From NCBI GenBank assembly GCA_046594215.1, contig JBKJPX010000113.1:1-64000 (forward strand): 64,000 nucleotides of DNA. Direction: 5' to 3'. The notes beneath the pieces are model-generated. The model saw only the letters and a list, made by a program, of their open reading frames with translations. It was not told where the DNA came from and ran no database searches. The DNA comes from Panacagrimonas sp046594215. GTDB lineage: Bacteria > Pseudomonadota > Gammaproteobacteria > Nevskiales > Nevskiaceae. Made by a program: the position numbers and the translations under genes. Below, piece by piece: positions 1 through 8,067 of the stretch (within the stretch, counting starts at the first letter, position 1; each line of letters begins with the position of its first letter).

Positions 1-1
1 G

Positions 2-322
2 CCTCAGATCCTGCGGACCGACAACGGTCCCGAGTTTCTCGGAGAGGCCTTCACGCAATGGGCTAAGGCTGCCGGCATGGCCATCCAATACATCCAACCC
101 GGCAAGCCCAACCAGAACGCGTACATCGAACGCTTCAACCGCACCATCCGCGACGAGCTTCTAGACCGGCATCTCTTCGTGCCCCTGGACGACGTCCGCG
201 AAGCCGCCTACTGGTGGATGCTCGATTACAACGAAGACCGGTCACATGAATCGCTCGGCGATCTCACGCCGATCGAATACGCTCAATCCGTCAGAAACTC
301 TAGTTACGGACTGTCTCCTTGA
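2..322 (+). CDS. IS3-family transposase OrfB, C-terminal part (5' end outside window)
   Basis: This is the end of a DDE transposase/integrase core that moves an IS3-type insertion sequence. The frame is open from the left window edge. It shows the second catalytic Asp in the motif RTDNGPEF and the catalytic Glu in NAYIERFNRTIRDE, followed by the usual tail with YNEDRSHESLGDLTPIEYA. The spacing and wording of these motifs are typical of IS3-family OrfB. The first catalytic Asp and the HTH-bearing OrfA lie upstream of the window, so activity cannot be judged. The stop codon falls inside the 45-bp sequence that is repeated near 7.4 kb. Confidence 0.93.
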   Translation, partial: PQILRTDNGPEFLGEAFTQWAKAAGMAIQYIQPGKPNQNAYIERFNRTIRDELLDRHLFVPLDDVREAAYWWMLDYNEDRSHESLGDLTPIEYAQSVRNSSYGLSP

Positions 323-336
323 CGGGGGACCTTACG
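292..336 (+). repeat. 45-bp direct repeat, copy 1 (IS3 right terminus)
   Basis: This covers the last codons of the transposase (RNSSYGLSP and stop) and the downstream terminus. Copy 2 lies at 7377-7421 in the same orientation with 3 mismatches in 45; the last 25 bases (312-336 and 7397-7421) are identical. The two copies enclose the hopanoid genes and a TonB-dependent receptor. Confidence 0.9.
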
Positions 337-390
337 GCCCCGAAAGAGCGAATCAGTGTCCTTGCAAGCGAAGCCTTGAATGGCCCTGAT

Positions 391-417
391 CGATACTAAC
401 GGAGGCCGTTAGTATCG
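391..417. other. perfect 12-bp inverted repeat with 3-nt spacer
   Basis: The arms CGATACTAACGG and CCGTTAGTATCG are perfectly complementary around the spacer AGG. The site lies between the IS end and the 3' end of hpnA. There is no T-run on either side, so it does not look like a normal Rho-independent terminator. It could be a protein-binding palindrome, a terminator of weak type for hpnA, or a site linked to the insertion. Confidence 0.7.
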
Positions 418-500
418 TCCAGCGTCCCTAAGCGCCACGAAAGTACTTCTTGAGGCCTCCAGCGACGTCCGCCTGACAAGCAGACAATCCGACTACTGCA

Positions 501-1508
501 TCAATACAAGAGCCCTTCGTCACGGAACCAGCGCACTGCATCCTCTAGCGCGGTACGCGCAGGACGCGCCGAATAGCCCAATTCGGTTCGTGCTTTGGAG
601 CTGGAGAAGAACATACGTTTGCGCGCCATGCGCAACTCTACGACCGTCGCGATGGGGACCCGGCCTGTAAGTCGCGATATCGCTTCGGCGACCACAGCGA
701 CGGGCAGTATCGCCGCATGAGGGATCTGCATCGTCGGCGGTCGGCGGCCGGTAATGCTCGCAATTTCGATCAGGATCTGACGTAAGGAAAGATCAAACCC
801 GCCCAGCACATAGCGCTCGCCACGGCGACCGCGGCTCCACGCCAGCCAATGACCGTTCGCGACGTCGTCAACGTGGACCACGTTGAGGCCCGTATCAACG
901 AATGCCGGCATGCGTCCACGAGCCGCGTCGCGGACCAGACGGCCGGTCGGTGTGGGCTTGACGTCGTTGGGACCGATCGGAGTGGAGGGGTTTACGATGA
1001 CCACGTCAAGGCCGCGCGTAAGAAAGCTACGGGCAACGTCCTCCGCGAGGAATTTCGATCGCTTGTAGTGTCCGACCATCTCGGCAAGCGCGACCGGCGT
1101 GGTTTCGTCGCCGACGCCTCCACCTTCCGGAATTCCAAGAGTTGCGACGCTGCTGGTGTAGATGACCCGCGAAACGCCAGCCCTCAAGGCCGACGTCAGC
1201 AGTGCCTGTGTGCCCCCGACATTGGATTCGTAGAGTTCATTCGGGCGTGGGGCCCATAAGCGGTAGTCCGCAGCAACGTGGAACACCGCATCGCAGCCTG
1301 CGCATGCACGATCCAGTGACGGTGGGTCACGAAGGTCCCCCTCCACGATTTCGACTGCAAGCCCTGTCACGTTCCGTCGATTGGACTGCGGCCGTAGGAG
1401 GACCCGTACTTCTGCGCCCTCGCTCAGCAAGCGACGCGCGACGGCGGAGCCGACGAACCCGCTGGCTCCTGTGACCAATGCACGGGTAGGACGAGATGTC
1501 GTGCTCAA
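501..1508 (-). CDS. hpnA: hopanoid-associated NAD-dependent epimerase/dehydratase HpnA
   Basis: This is a cytoplasmic extended short-chain dehydrogenase of the dihydroflavonol-reductase-like HpnA group, placed in hopanoid side-chain clusters; its precise reaction is not settled. The Rossmann motif TGASGFVG is at residues 13-20, the NAAD-type segment FHVAADYRLW near 76-85, and the catalytic YxxxK is Y148-K152. I chose a TTG start at 1508 because the protein then begins just before the Rossmann strand and the codon overlaps the hpnG stop (TTGA), giving 335 residues, a normal family length. A longer frame upstream lacks family resemblance and overlaps hpnG heavily. It is the last gene of the hpnH-hpnB-hpnG-hpnA set. 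Confidence 0.87.
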   Translation of the reverse strand: MSTTSRPTRALVTGASGFVGSAVARRLLSEGAEVRVLLRPQSNRRNVTGLAVEIVEGDLRDPPSLDRACAGCDAVFHVAADYRLWAPRPNELYESNVGGTQALLTSALRAGVSRVIYTSSVATLGIPEGGGVGDETTPVALAEMVGHYKRSKFLAEDVARSFLTRGLDVVIVNPSTPIGPNDVKPTPTGRLVRDAARGRMPAFVDTGLNVVHVDDVANGHWLAWSRGRRGERYVLGGFDLSLRQILIEIASITGRRPPTMQIPHAAILPVAVVAEAISRLTGRVPIATVVELRMARKRMFFSSSKARTELGYSARPARTALEDAVRWFRDEGLLY

Positions 1509-2209
1509 TGGAATGCCAGTCCCGGGCCACAGCGCACGATGGCTGCACGCAGCCGAGTCGATGCGATATAGAACGAACTGCAAAGGCGCATCCAGTCGAT
1601 GATCTGCCCCGGGTGCGAGACGACTGCCGTCGCGAACGCGCGCCAATGCGGTCGCCCGAAGGCGTCCGTTCTCGACACCGCCGTAGGTAGTTCGGATCGC
1701 GCCTCATCGAGGATCACGCGCAAACACAGGAAAGGCAGTCCAGCTTCGTGTGCCACCCCTGCGATCGCAGCGCTCTCCATATCGACAGCGCAGGCGCCGG
1801 TCGTCGTGTGAATGCGATCGCGTTGGGCTGCTCCGACTACGGGTGTCGGCAGGGTCATCAGCGGCGTTTCACTCACTACGAGCACCGGGTGGAGCCGATT
1901 CAACAAACGGCCGCGCCAGGCTGCATCGGTTTCGTAGTGGCCGCTCTCGGACCAGATCGAAGCCGGCGCGAGGCAGTCACCGGCGCTCAGCGCCGGATCG
2001 AGCGCTCCCGCGAAGCCGATGCTGACCAGAGCGCAGACATCATTGGCGATCAAGGCGCGCGCCGCGCCTGCCGCCGCGTCCGATCCCATCCCGCACAGAA
2101 AAAGGCGAGCTTCCGCCGCGAGGGCGAGCGTCTGACCACGGGGGACGGAACGCGCGGCGACGGCACGGGCTTCGGCGTCGAGCGCGACCACCAGGCCGAC
2201 GGGGCTCAC
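1505..2209 (-). CDS. hpnG: hopanoid-associated nucleosidase/phosphorylase HpnG
   Basis: A 234-residue member of the purine nucleoside phosphorylase / MTA-SAH nucleosidase superfamily. HpnG removes adenine from adenosylhopane to give ribosylhopane (or its phosphate) in bacteriohopanepolyol synthesis. Visible signatures are the N-terminal strand with ALDAEA, the glycine motif GFAGAL at residues 65-70 and the ribose-binding VDMES at 142-146. The ATG start gives a protein beginning directly with the first strand. It acts on the product of HpnH, encoded upstream on the same strand, and its stop overlaps the hpnA start, consistent with translational coupling. Confidence 0.88.
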   Translation of the reverse strand: MSPVGLVVALDAEARAVAARSVPRGQTLALAAEARLFLCGMGSDAAAGAARALIANDVCALVSIGFAGALDPALSAGDCLAPASIWSESGHYETDAAWRGRLLNRLHPVLVVSETPLMTLPTPVVGAAQRDRIHTTTGACAVDMESAAIAGVAHEAGLPFLCLRVILDEARSELPTAVSRTDAFGRPHWRAFATAVVSHPGQIIDWMRLCSSFYIASTRLRAAIVRCGPGLAFH

Positions 2210-2518
2210 CGCCCCATCGCCGCCACAGCGGGCAAGGCGCCCATGCGCTGGAGGCCATAAGGCATCTGGAGAAGGAGGCCGGAGTCGGGCCTATAACGGC
2301 GAGACACCCGTTGCGATGAAGCTTTCCTGCGGCAAGACGAACGTAGGTCATCGCGTGTTGTCGGTCGCTGCCGAACGCACCCGTGCCGATTCCAGACGAG
2401 GGCAGCGCACACCGCGGCTTCAGTGACTCGCGGCGCCGCGGCCTTCTTCCACAGGGCCATCGACGTCGGAATATCGGGCGGGTGCGGAAGTCGTCTATGC
2501 AGATTCATCAAGCAGTTC
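2210..2518 (-). other. 309-nt gap between hpnB and hpnG, possibly decayed coding DNA
   Basis: No intact gene is convincing here. On the minus strand the three frames carry short stretches that weakly recall the C-terminus of squalene-hopene cyclase (ESFIATGVSP, then, in another frame, a PAVAAMGR end just before hpnG), the gene that often precedes hpnG in other bacteria. The match is poor and would need at least one frameshift, so this is only a suggestion. No clear terminator or promoter was found. Confidence 0.3.
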
Positions 2519-3628
2519 TCACGGACGCGAGTACGCCCGTCCCTTCCAGATCGAGCGCGTTCCACGCCAGTACCGCAGCGCCGAACTCCACGTCATGCCG
2601 AGATACAGCATGCCGGACAGCGGCAGTGCAAGGCCCCATGCCGGTGACATGCTGTAGTAACGCATCGTCGGCCAGTAGGTGAGTGCCATCGCGCCCCAGG
2701 CGAACAGGCCGTAAGGCCGCGCGTCTTGCTGTAGGCACGCCGCCAACGGGGCCGCAAACGCCGCCAGCATCACCGCGGTGACCAGCAATAAGAGGAACGA
2801 CGAATAGCCGAGCTGCGTGAACGCCGACCGCGCGACCATGTCATGCACCGACCCCAGGGTGCGATACCTGCGCAGACTCACGACGCCGCGCGACAAGCCG
2901 ATCCACGTCTTGAAACCGACTCGCTTGACCTGTCGCGCCAGCGTGCAATCGTCGATCAATGCGCTCCGAAGACTTCCGAACGCGCCGATCCGATCGAGCA
3001 CCGCAGTGTCCATCAGCACGCAGCCCCCCGCCGCGGCGGCAACGAAAGGAACGTTCTGCGAGTTGGAGAGCCGGAAGGGATAGAGCAGCTTGAAGAAATA
3101 GACGAAACACGGAAGGAGCAAACAGTCCCACACGCTGGTGCGCTGTAAGTCCGCCATCAGCGACACGAAGTGATACCCGCCGGCGCGCTTGTGCGAAATC
3201 AGCGAGGAAAGCATGCCCGGCAGCATCTCGATATCGGCATCAAGCAACAGCACGGTACGAGTCGTCACCTGTCGACGTCCTTGTTCCAGGGCCCACAGCT
3301 TTCCAGCCCACTGCGGCGGGAGCGGTTGTCCATCGATCACGTCCGCACCAGCGACGCGGGCCAGCGTCGCGGTCGCATCAGATGACTGATCGTCGATGAC
3401 GACGACCTGCAGGCCCGTTCCCTGTTCCCGAAGTCCCGCAAGCGTGCGCCCGATGACTCCGCCTTCGTCGCGCGCCGGGATCAACACGGTGAGATCGGAC
3501 AGGTCCACAGCGCCATCACGATGCGGCTCCAGGTGCTCACGCGTGCCCCATGGCCGCCACGGCACCAGCAGGATCGCCGTCCAGATAATGGCGCCGGGCA
3601 ATGCAATCGCCGCGGTCACGGCATCCAT
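2519..3628 (-). CDS. hpnB: hopanoid-associated glycosyltransferase HpnB (GT2 family)
   Basis: A membrane-associated family 2 glycosyltransferase of the HpnB type, expected to act on hopanoid side chains or a related lipid. From the ATG at 3628 it has 369 residues. It shows a leading hydrophobic segment, the GT-A start LTVLIPARDEGGVIGRTLAG, VVVIDDQSSDAT, an acidic metal-binding DAD near residue 129, and the acceptor-side motif DDCTLARQVKR. Several hydrophobic segments follow at the C-terminus, typical of the family. The frame stays open upstream to 3862, but that part is Arg/Pro-rich and overlaps hpnH, so it was not used. The gap to hpnH is 34 nt, which fits one operon. Confidence 0.88.
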   Translation of the reverse strand: MDAVTAAIALPGAIIWTAILLVPWRPWGTREHLEPHRDGAVDLSDLTVLIPARDEGGVIGRTLAGLREQGTGLQVVVIDDQSSDATATLARVAGADVIDGQPLPPQWAGKLWALEQGRRQVTTRTVLLLDADIEMLPGMLSSLISHKRAGGYHFVSLMADLQRTSVWDCLLLPCFVYFFKLLYPFRLSNSQNVPFVAAAAGGCVLMDTAVLDRIGAFGSLRSALIDDCTLARQVKRVGFKTWIGLSRGVVSLRRYRTLGSVHDMVARSAFTQLGYSSFLLLLVTAVMLAAFAAPLAACLQQDARPYGLFAWGAMALTYWPTMRYYSMSPAWGLALPLSGMLYLGMTWSSALRYWRGTRSIWKGRAYSRP

Positions 3629-3662
3629 AGATGCAGATCCTGCGCCCCTAGGCGCTTCGCAA

Positions 3663-4802
3663 TCACTGGGCCGCGCGGGTGGCGGCGGCGGCGCGCCCGC
3701 CGATCGAGGACACGGGAATGCTGATGGCAGCCGCGGTCGCGCGGTCGCCGTACAACACCGGAAGATCGGGCGCCATCGGCCCGGAGGTACGCGGTCCGAA
3801 CAGCGCCACGCGAAGGGCCGCGAGCGGATTCCGGAAGGTGGCCTCGACCGCCGTTCCTTCAAAGCCGCAATGGGCCATACAGTTGTCGCACTTCGGATGG
3901 CGGCCCACGCCGTACCGAGACCACTCCGTCGTGTCCATCAACTCGGCATAGCTCTTCGCATACCCCTCATCGACCAGCAGGTAACAGGGCTTTTGCCAAC
4001 CGAAAACGTTGTAGGTCGGCGTCGCCCAAGGCGTGCACTGATAGCTTTGGTTGCCGGCAATGAAGTCGAGAAAGAGGGACGACTGATTGAAGACCCAGCG
4101 CTTGGGCCGTCCCGCGCGCTGCCTGAAAATGTCGCGGAACAGTTGCTTGCTTTGCGCGCGACCGAGAAATACGTCCTGCCGCGGCGCCTTCTGATAGCTG
4201 TAACCGGGTGAGACCGTGATGCCTTCGATGCCCAGAGTCATTGCATAGTCGAAAAACGTTGCGATGTGCCCGGCCGATTCGCCGTCGAACAGCGTGCAGT
4301 TGATGGTCACGCGAAACCCACGTGCACGTGCCAGTTCAATCGCGGTGATGGCTTTCTCGAATACGCCCTCCATGCAAACGGCTTCGTCGTGACGGGCCTT
4401 GAGGCCATCGAGGTGGATCGACCAGGTGAAGTACGGACTGGGACGATATTCGTCGATGTGCTTGGGCAGGAGGACGGCGTTGGTGCACAGGTAGACGAAT
4501 TTCTTGCGCGCAATGATGCCGTCGACGATCTGCGGGAGCTCTCTATGGATCAACGGTTCCCCACCGGGAATCGACACCACCGGCGCGTCGCACTCGTCCA
4601 CGGCGCGCAAGGCGTCGTCGACGCTCATGCGCTTCTGCAAGATGTCTTTCGGGTACTCGATTTTTCCGCACCCGGCACACGCCAGGTTGCATTGGAACAA
4701 GGGCTCCAACATCATCGCGAGCGGATAGCGTTTTATGCCGCGAAGCTTCTTGCCGACGATATAGCGAGCGACGCGGTACTGCTGGATCAGCGGTATTCCC
4801 AT
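3663..4802 (-). CDS. hpnH: adenosyl-hopene transferase HpnH (radical SAM)
   Basis: A radical S-adenosylmethionine enzyme that attaches the 5'-deoxyadenosyl group to diploptene, the first step of extended hopanoid (bacteriohopanepolyol) synthesis. The iron-sulfur motif CxxxCxxC is Cys38, Cys42 and Cys45 in CNLACAGCGK. SIPGGEP, a SAM-binding element, and a Cys-containing C-terminal segment (CDNCMAHCGFEG) also fit HpnH. I chose the ATG at 4802 (MGIPLIQQ), which matches the usual HpnH start and has a GGGGAA ribosome site upstream; a start 14 codons earlier is possible. Length is 379 residues. It is the first gene of the minus-strand set and is divergent from the receptor gene. Confidence 0.94.
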   Translation of the reverse strand: MGIPLIQQYRVARYIVGKKLRGIKRYPLAMMLEPLFQCNLACAGCGKIEYPKDILQKRMSVDDALRAVDECDAPVVSIPGGEPLIHRELPQIVDGIIARKKFVYLCTNAVLLPKHIDEYRPSPYFTWSIHLDGLKARHDEAVCMEGVFEKAITAIELARARGFRVTINCTLFDGESAGHIATFFDYAMTLGIEGITVSPGYSYQKAPRQDVFLGRAQSKQLFRDIFRQRAGRPKRWVFNQSSLFLDFIAGNQSYQCTPWATPTYNVFGWQKPCYLLVDEGYAKSYAELMDTTEWSRYGVGRHPKCDNCMAHCGFEGTAVEATFRNPLAALRVALFGPRTSGPMAPDLPVLYGDRATAAAISIPVSSIGGRAAAATRAAQ

Positions 4803-4847
4803 CGGTTCCCCGGGCGTTGGGCCTGGCTCATGGTAGGCAGGCACCTG

Positions 4848-7352
4848 ATGTCGTCGAGTCTACAACTGTCCCGAGTGCGCTATTCATTTTCGGCAGCGAA
4901 TATTCGGATGCTCCGCTGGCTTCCCGCCGCCTTTGGCTTGTGGTCGATCGTCGCGTCCGCACAGGACGCCGGAGCAGCGGCGGTCGGCGCTCCCGTCGTG
5001 CCGGCGGTCCCGATCGCACCCGTGGTCGAGCCCACCCCCGTCGCCGAGCCCCTCACCTCACGTGAGTTGCCGACCATCTACGTGACCGCCCGAAAGGTGC
5101 GGGAGGCACTCGACGACGTTCCCGGCTCCGTCAGCACCCTCAGCGGCCAGTTCATGCGGGATTCCGGTTCGACCGGCCTGCAGCAAATGCAGAACTACGC
5201 TTCCAATATTCAGCTCCGCCTGACACCGGCAACGAGCAACTTCTACATCCGTGGATTCGGCACCGACTCGTCGAACGCCGGTTTCGAGCCCTCGGTCGCT
5301 TCCGTCGTGGACGGCATTTACTACGGGCGATCGAACTTCCTGGCCGTTTTTTTCAATGACCTCGATCGCCTCGAGGTGCTGCGCGGCCCTCAAGGGACCC
5401 TTTTCGGCAAGAACAGCAGCGCGGGCGTCCTCAACATCGTCACGGCGCCACCGATCTTCGCGTTCGAGTCCGTCCTGGAAATGTTGGTCGATTCCACTGG
5501 GCAGAGAGTCATCAAACCCGTCGTCAATCTGCCCGTCGCAGAAAATCTGGCCGTTCGCCTGTCCGCCAACTACACGGACGATCCCGGTCGCCTGATGAAT
5601 ACGGCACTGGATCGACGCGAAGGGGGTCCTGAACAAGCCACGGTACGGGTGCGCGTGCGCTGGTACCCCGAAGGCGACGCGACGTTCGACCTCGGCGCGT
5701 TCTACTCGCATCAGGAATACAACAACGATCTGTTCCAACTTTCTGCGGTGGGTCCCAACATGTTGGCACTGATGCGCACCTACGATGCGCAGGTGGAGAC
5801 CGATACGGACAATTTCCGAGGCTCGAGCAACGTCGACGGAAAAGGGGTGGTGGACTTTAGCGGTGCAAATCTGACGTGGGCGCAGGACCTCGGCAACTTC
5901 GCAGGTTTTGAGACGCTCACTTTGAGCTCGATCAGCGGCTATGCGGAGGCGATTACGCAGCGCCGTGACTTTGATGCCGACTTCAGCCCTATTCCGGCCA
6001 TTCGCGACTCGCTGGTGTCTCCGAGTCCTTACCGGCAGGTGAGCCAGGAATTGCGCTTCTCCGGCACCCGCGATGATTTGCTCGGCCTCGGCGGCACCTT
6101 CGAGTTCGTCGTCGGCGGTTATTACTTCCGCTCGACGCTGTTCGCCAGCGATATCTTTGAACTCGAAGACCTCGGCGCGACCACCGCGTATCTGATTGCC
6201 GCCAACGCCGACAGCGGCCGCATTCCCGGGGGACTGCTTGGCAGCGTCCTGGGTGGGACCGCCGAACCCATTACCACCTTGGCCGAACTGCTGGCACCTC
6301 TGCTCGACCCGACCCTGGGACCCGAGCAGTCCGCCATCGTCACGTTACGTCAGAGGACCGACGCCAACGCGGCGTACGGACAGGCCGAGTGGATTGTCTG
6401 GGGCGACGTAGCGCTGATCGGTGGACTGCGCGTGGGCGAGGAAGAGAAGACCGGCCGAGCGACCAGCTTCAGTAGTAGCCGCGTTTTGCCGTTGTTTGCC
6501 GATCAGGAAAACCACAATACAAAGCTTCGCCGCTACGAGCGCGAGGTTTCCCCCAAGGCAGGGCTGAAGTGGCAGCCGTCGCGAGACCTCAATCTGTTCG
6601 CCACCTGGAGCCAGGGGTTCAAGAGCGGCGGCTACAACGCCTTGCCCCTGAACGACGACAACCTCGAGTTCGAACCTGAAAAGGCCAGCAGCATCGAGGC
6701 CGGCATCAAGGCGCGCGTCCTGCACGGCGCGCTCTCGATTGCGGCGACCTTGTTCGACACGCACTTCAAGGACCTTCAGGTGAGCACTTTTCGCGGCGGC
6801 GGGTTCTTCATTCTCAATGCCGCCACCGCGCAGTCACGGGGCTTGGAACTGGATCTCCACTGGCTCCCGCCGATCGACGGCGCGGCACTCCGGGCGTCTT
6901 TGGGCTATGTCGATGGCCGGTTCCTGAAGTATCCAGACGCGCCCGCTCCGGCTGATTCGTCTACCAACCCGCCCCTGCAAAGTCTGAACGGGCGGCGTCT
7001 CCCCATTACGCCGAAAGTCTCTGCGACGGTAATTCCCTCATGGACCGTTCCGGTCAAGGTGCTGGGAGGATCCATCAACCTGGGGGCGGAATACATCTAC
7101 AAAAGCAATCGCTACCTCGACGTCGATCTGGATCGCCGCACGCTACAAGCCGCAACGCACGAGTTCGGCCTGCGTACGACGTTCGCGGGTGGAACCGGTG
7201 GCTGGCAGCTGACGCTCAACGCGAAGAATCTCACGGACGAAACGACGCTCGACCAGATCCTGGATCAGCCGTTGGCGCCGGGCAACTTCGAGGCGATCCG
7301 GGGTGATCGAGGGCGCTACTATTCGGCAGTTCTGACCCTCGCATTGCACTGA
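4848..7352 (+). CDS. TonB-dependent outer-membrane receptor
   Basis: An outer-membrane beta-barrel transporter powered through TonB; the substrate is unknown. A hydrophobic signal segment begins at residue 21 (MLRWLPAAFGLWSIVASAQ) when read from the ATG at 4848; the ATG at 4908 would make this the extreme N-terminus and is equally possible, though 4848 has a better AGGCAGG ribosome site. A TonB-box-like TIYVTARK is followed by the plug (VDGIYYGRSN, LEVLRGPQGTLFGKNSSAG) and a barrel with LKWQPSRDLNLFATWSQGFK. Length is about 834 residues. The last residue is His where these barrels normally end in an aromatic residue. It is divergent from hpnH and its stop lies 24 nt before the second IS-end copy. 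Confidence 0.88.
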   Translation: MSSSLQLSRVRYSFSAANIRMLRWLPAAFGLWSIVASAQDAGAAAVGAPVVPAVPIAPVVEPTPVAEPLTSRELPTIYVTARKVREALDDVPGSVSTLSGQFMRDSGSTGLQQMQNYASNIQLRLTPATSNFYIRGFGTDSSNAGFEPSVASVVDGIYYGRSNFLAVFFNDLDRLEVLRGPQGTLFGKNSSAGVLNIVTAPPIFAFESVLEMLVDSTGQRVIKPVVNLPVAENLAVRLSANYTDDPGRLMNTALDRREGGPEQATVRVRVRWYPEGDATFDLGAFYSHQEYNNDLFQLSAVGPNMLALMRTYDAQVETDTDNFRGSSNVDGKGVVDFSGANLTWAQDLGNFAGFETLTLSSISGYAEAITQRRDFDADFSPIPAIRDSLVSPSPYRQVSQELRFSGTRDDLLGLGGTFEFVVGGYYFRSTLFASDIFELEDLGATTAYLIAANADSGRIPGGLLGSVLGGTAEPITTLAELLAPLLDPTLGPEQSAIVTLRQRTDANAAYGQAEWIVWGDVALIGGLRVGEEEKTGRATSFSSSRVLPLFADQENHNTKLRRYEREVSPKAGLKWQPSRDLNLFATWSQGFKSGGYNALPLNDDNLEFEPEKASSIEAGIKARVLHGALSIAATLFDTHFKDLQVSTFRGGGFFILNAATAQSRGLELDLHWLPPIDGAALRASLGYVDGRFLKYPDAPAPADSSTNPPLQSLNGRRLPITPKVSATVIPSWTVPVKVLGGSINLGAEYIYKSNRYLDVDLDRRTLQAATHEFGLRTTFAGGTGGWQLTLNAKNLTDETTLDQILDQPLAPGNFEAIRGDRGRYYSAVLTLALH

Positions 7353-7376
7353 GCGCGAAGGGCCTCGTCAAGCCGC

Positions 7377-7421
7377 CAGAAACTCAAGTTACAGAATGTC
7401 TCCTTGACGGGGGACCTTACG
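7377..7421 (+). repeat. 45-bp direct repeat, copy 2 (solo IS3 right terminus)
   Basis: A copy of 292-336 with only three differences. Read in the transposase frame it still encodes ARNSSYRMSP and a stop, so it is a relic of a transposase C-terminus plus IS end; nothing else of the element remains on its left. The surrounding 7353-7639 stretch contains no other recognisable feature. Confidence 0.88.
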
Positions 7422-7639
7422 CACCCTTCTCCGACCGCGCAAGGAAAGGACACTCTAGAACGAGCCGATAGCCGCTAAACGACTTCCGACGGGGCAAGGA
7501 GAAGCGAAGTGGCGAGAATTATCTCGACTGAAGCTTGGGTCAGAAAAATTCACTGAACGCGCCGCCGCGTAGTTGCTAGAACGCCGAACGGCTTGTACTA
7601 ATATCCGCCTGCACGACGGCTTCCTGGGGGAACGCGGCC

Positions 7640-7894
7640 ATGCGCATTAGTACGTTATCGAAGCTGCGCGGAGAAGACATCGCGTTCCTAGCGCAACTCG
7701 TCGCGCCAGACTTCCGCCCCATGGTAGCCCCTGAGGATGTCGAGAACCGCCTAAGCGCGGCAGGGCTCGTGGTGCGGTTACACGGAACGCTTAACGCAAC
7801 CGCACGAGGCCTCCAACTCGTGGACGAGTTGTACAAAGAGCGATTCGCCGCTGAATTCCCTGGTTTCGAGGGGGCGGCGCCGAGCAGCAGTTAG
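7640..7894 (+). CDS. small hypothetical protein (84 aa)
   Basis: Not recognised. The 84-residue product is predicted to be mostly helical, with the stretch FRPMVAPEDVENRLSAAGLVV and then GTLNATARGLQLVDELY, loosely like a small winged-helix layout in which a helix pair is followed by a strand turn, but no family can be named. A GGGGGAA ribosome site sits about 10 nt before the ATG. It stands alone in the accessory stretch after the IS-end copy, with its own spacing on both sides. A comparable antisense frame exists but has a poorer, Arg/Ser-rich composition. Confidence 0.5.
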   Translation: MRISTLSKLRGEDIAFLAQLVAPDFRPMVAPEDVENRLSAAGLVVRLHGTLNATARGLQLVDELYKERFAAEFPGFEGAAPSSS

Positions 7895-7909
7895 CTGGCC
7901 GGGAGCACC

Positions 7910-8017
7910 CTAGCCTGCGTCTTCTTCGTCAGTGCATCTGCGACGACTCGCGGCATAGCGCGCGTCTGCGATTCCGACGGCGCGTGCCCGCATTTCGGGA
8001 CTGAGGATGGGGTTCAT
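7910..8017 (-). CDS. possible very small protein (35 aa)
   Basis: A 35-codon frame on the minus strand starting MNPILSPEMRARAVGIADAR and ending with an acidic tail (TDEEDAG). Its composition is protein-like, but no clear ribosome site precedes it and no family is recognised. It would lie between two plus-strand genes. It may equally be chance. Confidence 0.22.
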   Translation of the reverse strand: MNPILSPEMRARAVGIADARYAASRRRCTDEEDAG

Positions 8018-8067
8018 GCAGTAGAGGGATGGTGAACCGCAGATAGCGTGCGGGTAAAGTCCCGGCC

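Larger units (their letters stand above)
1..336 (+). mobile_element. right end of an IS3-family insertion sequence
   Basis: The element consists of the transposase tail plus a short non-coding terminus. Its right boundary is inferred at about 336, because identity with the second copy of this end (7377-7421) stops there. The left part of the element is outside the window. The exact terminal inverted repeat cannot be confirmed without the left end. Confidence 0.75.

Noticed and set aside
4266..4847. Extended N-terminus of the first TonB receptor
   Set aside because: The frame is open but overlaps hpnH on the other strand and lacks receptor features; the signal peptide lies after 4848.
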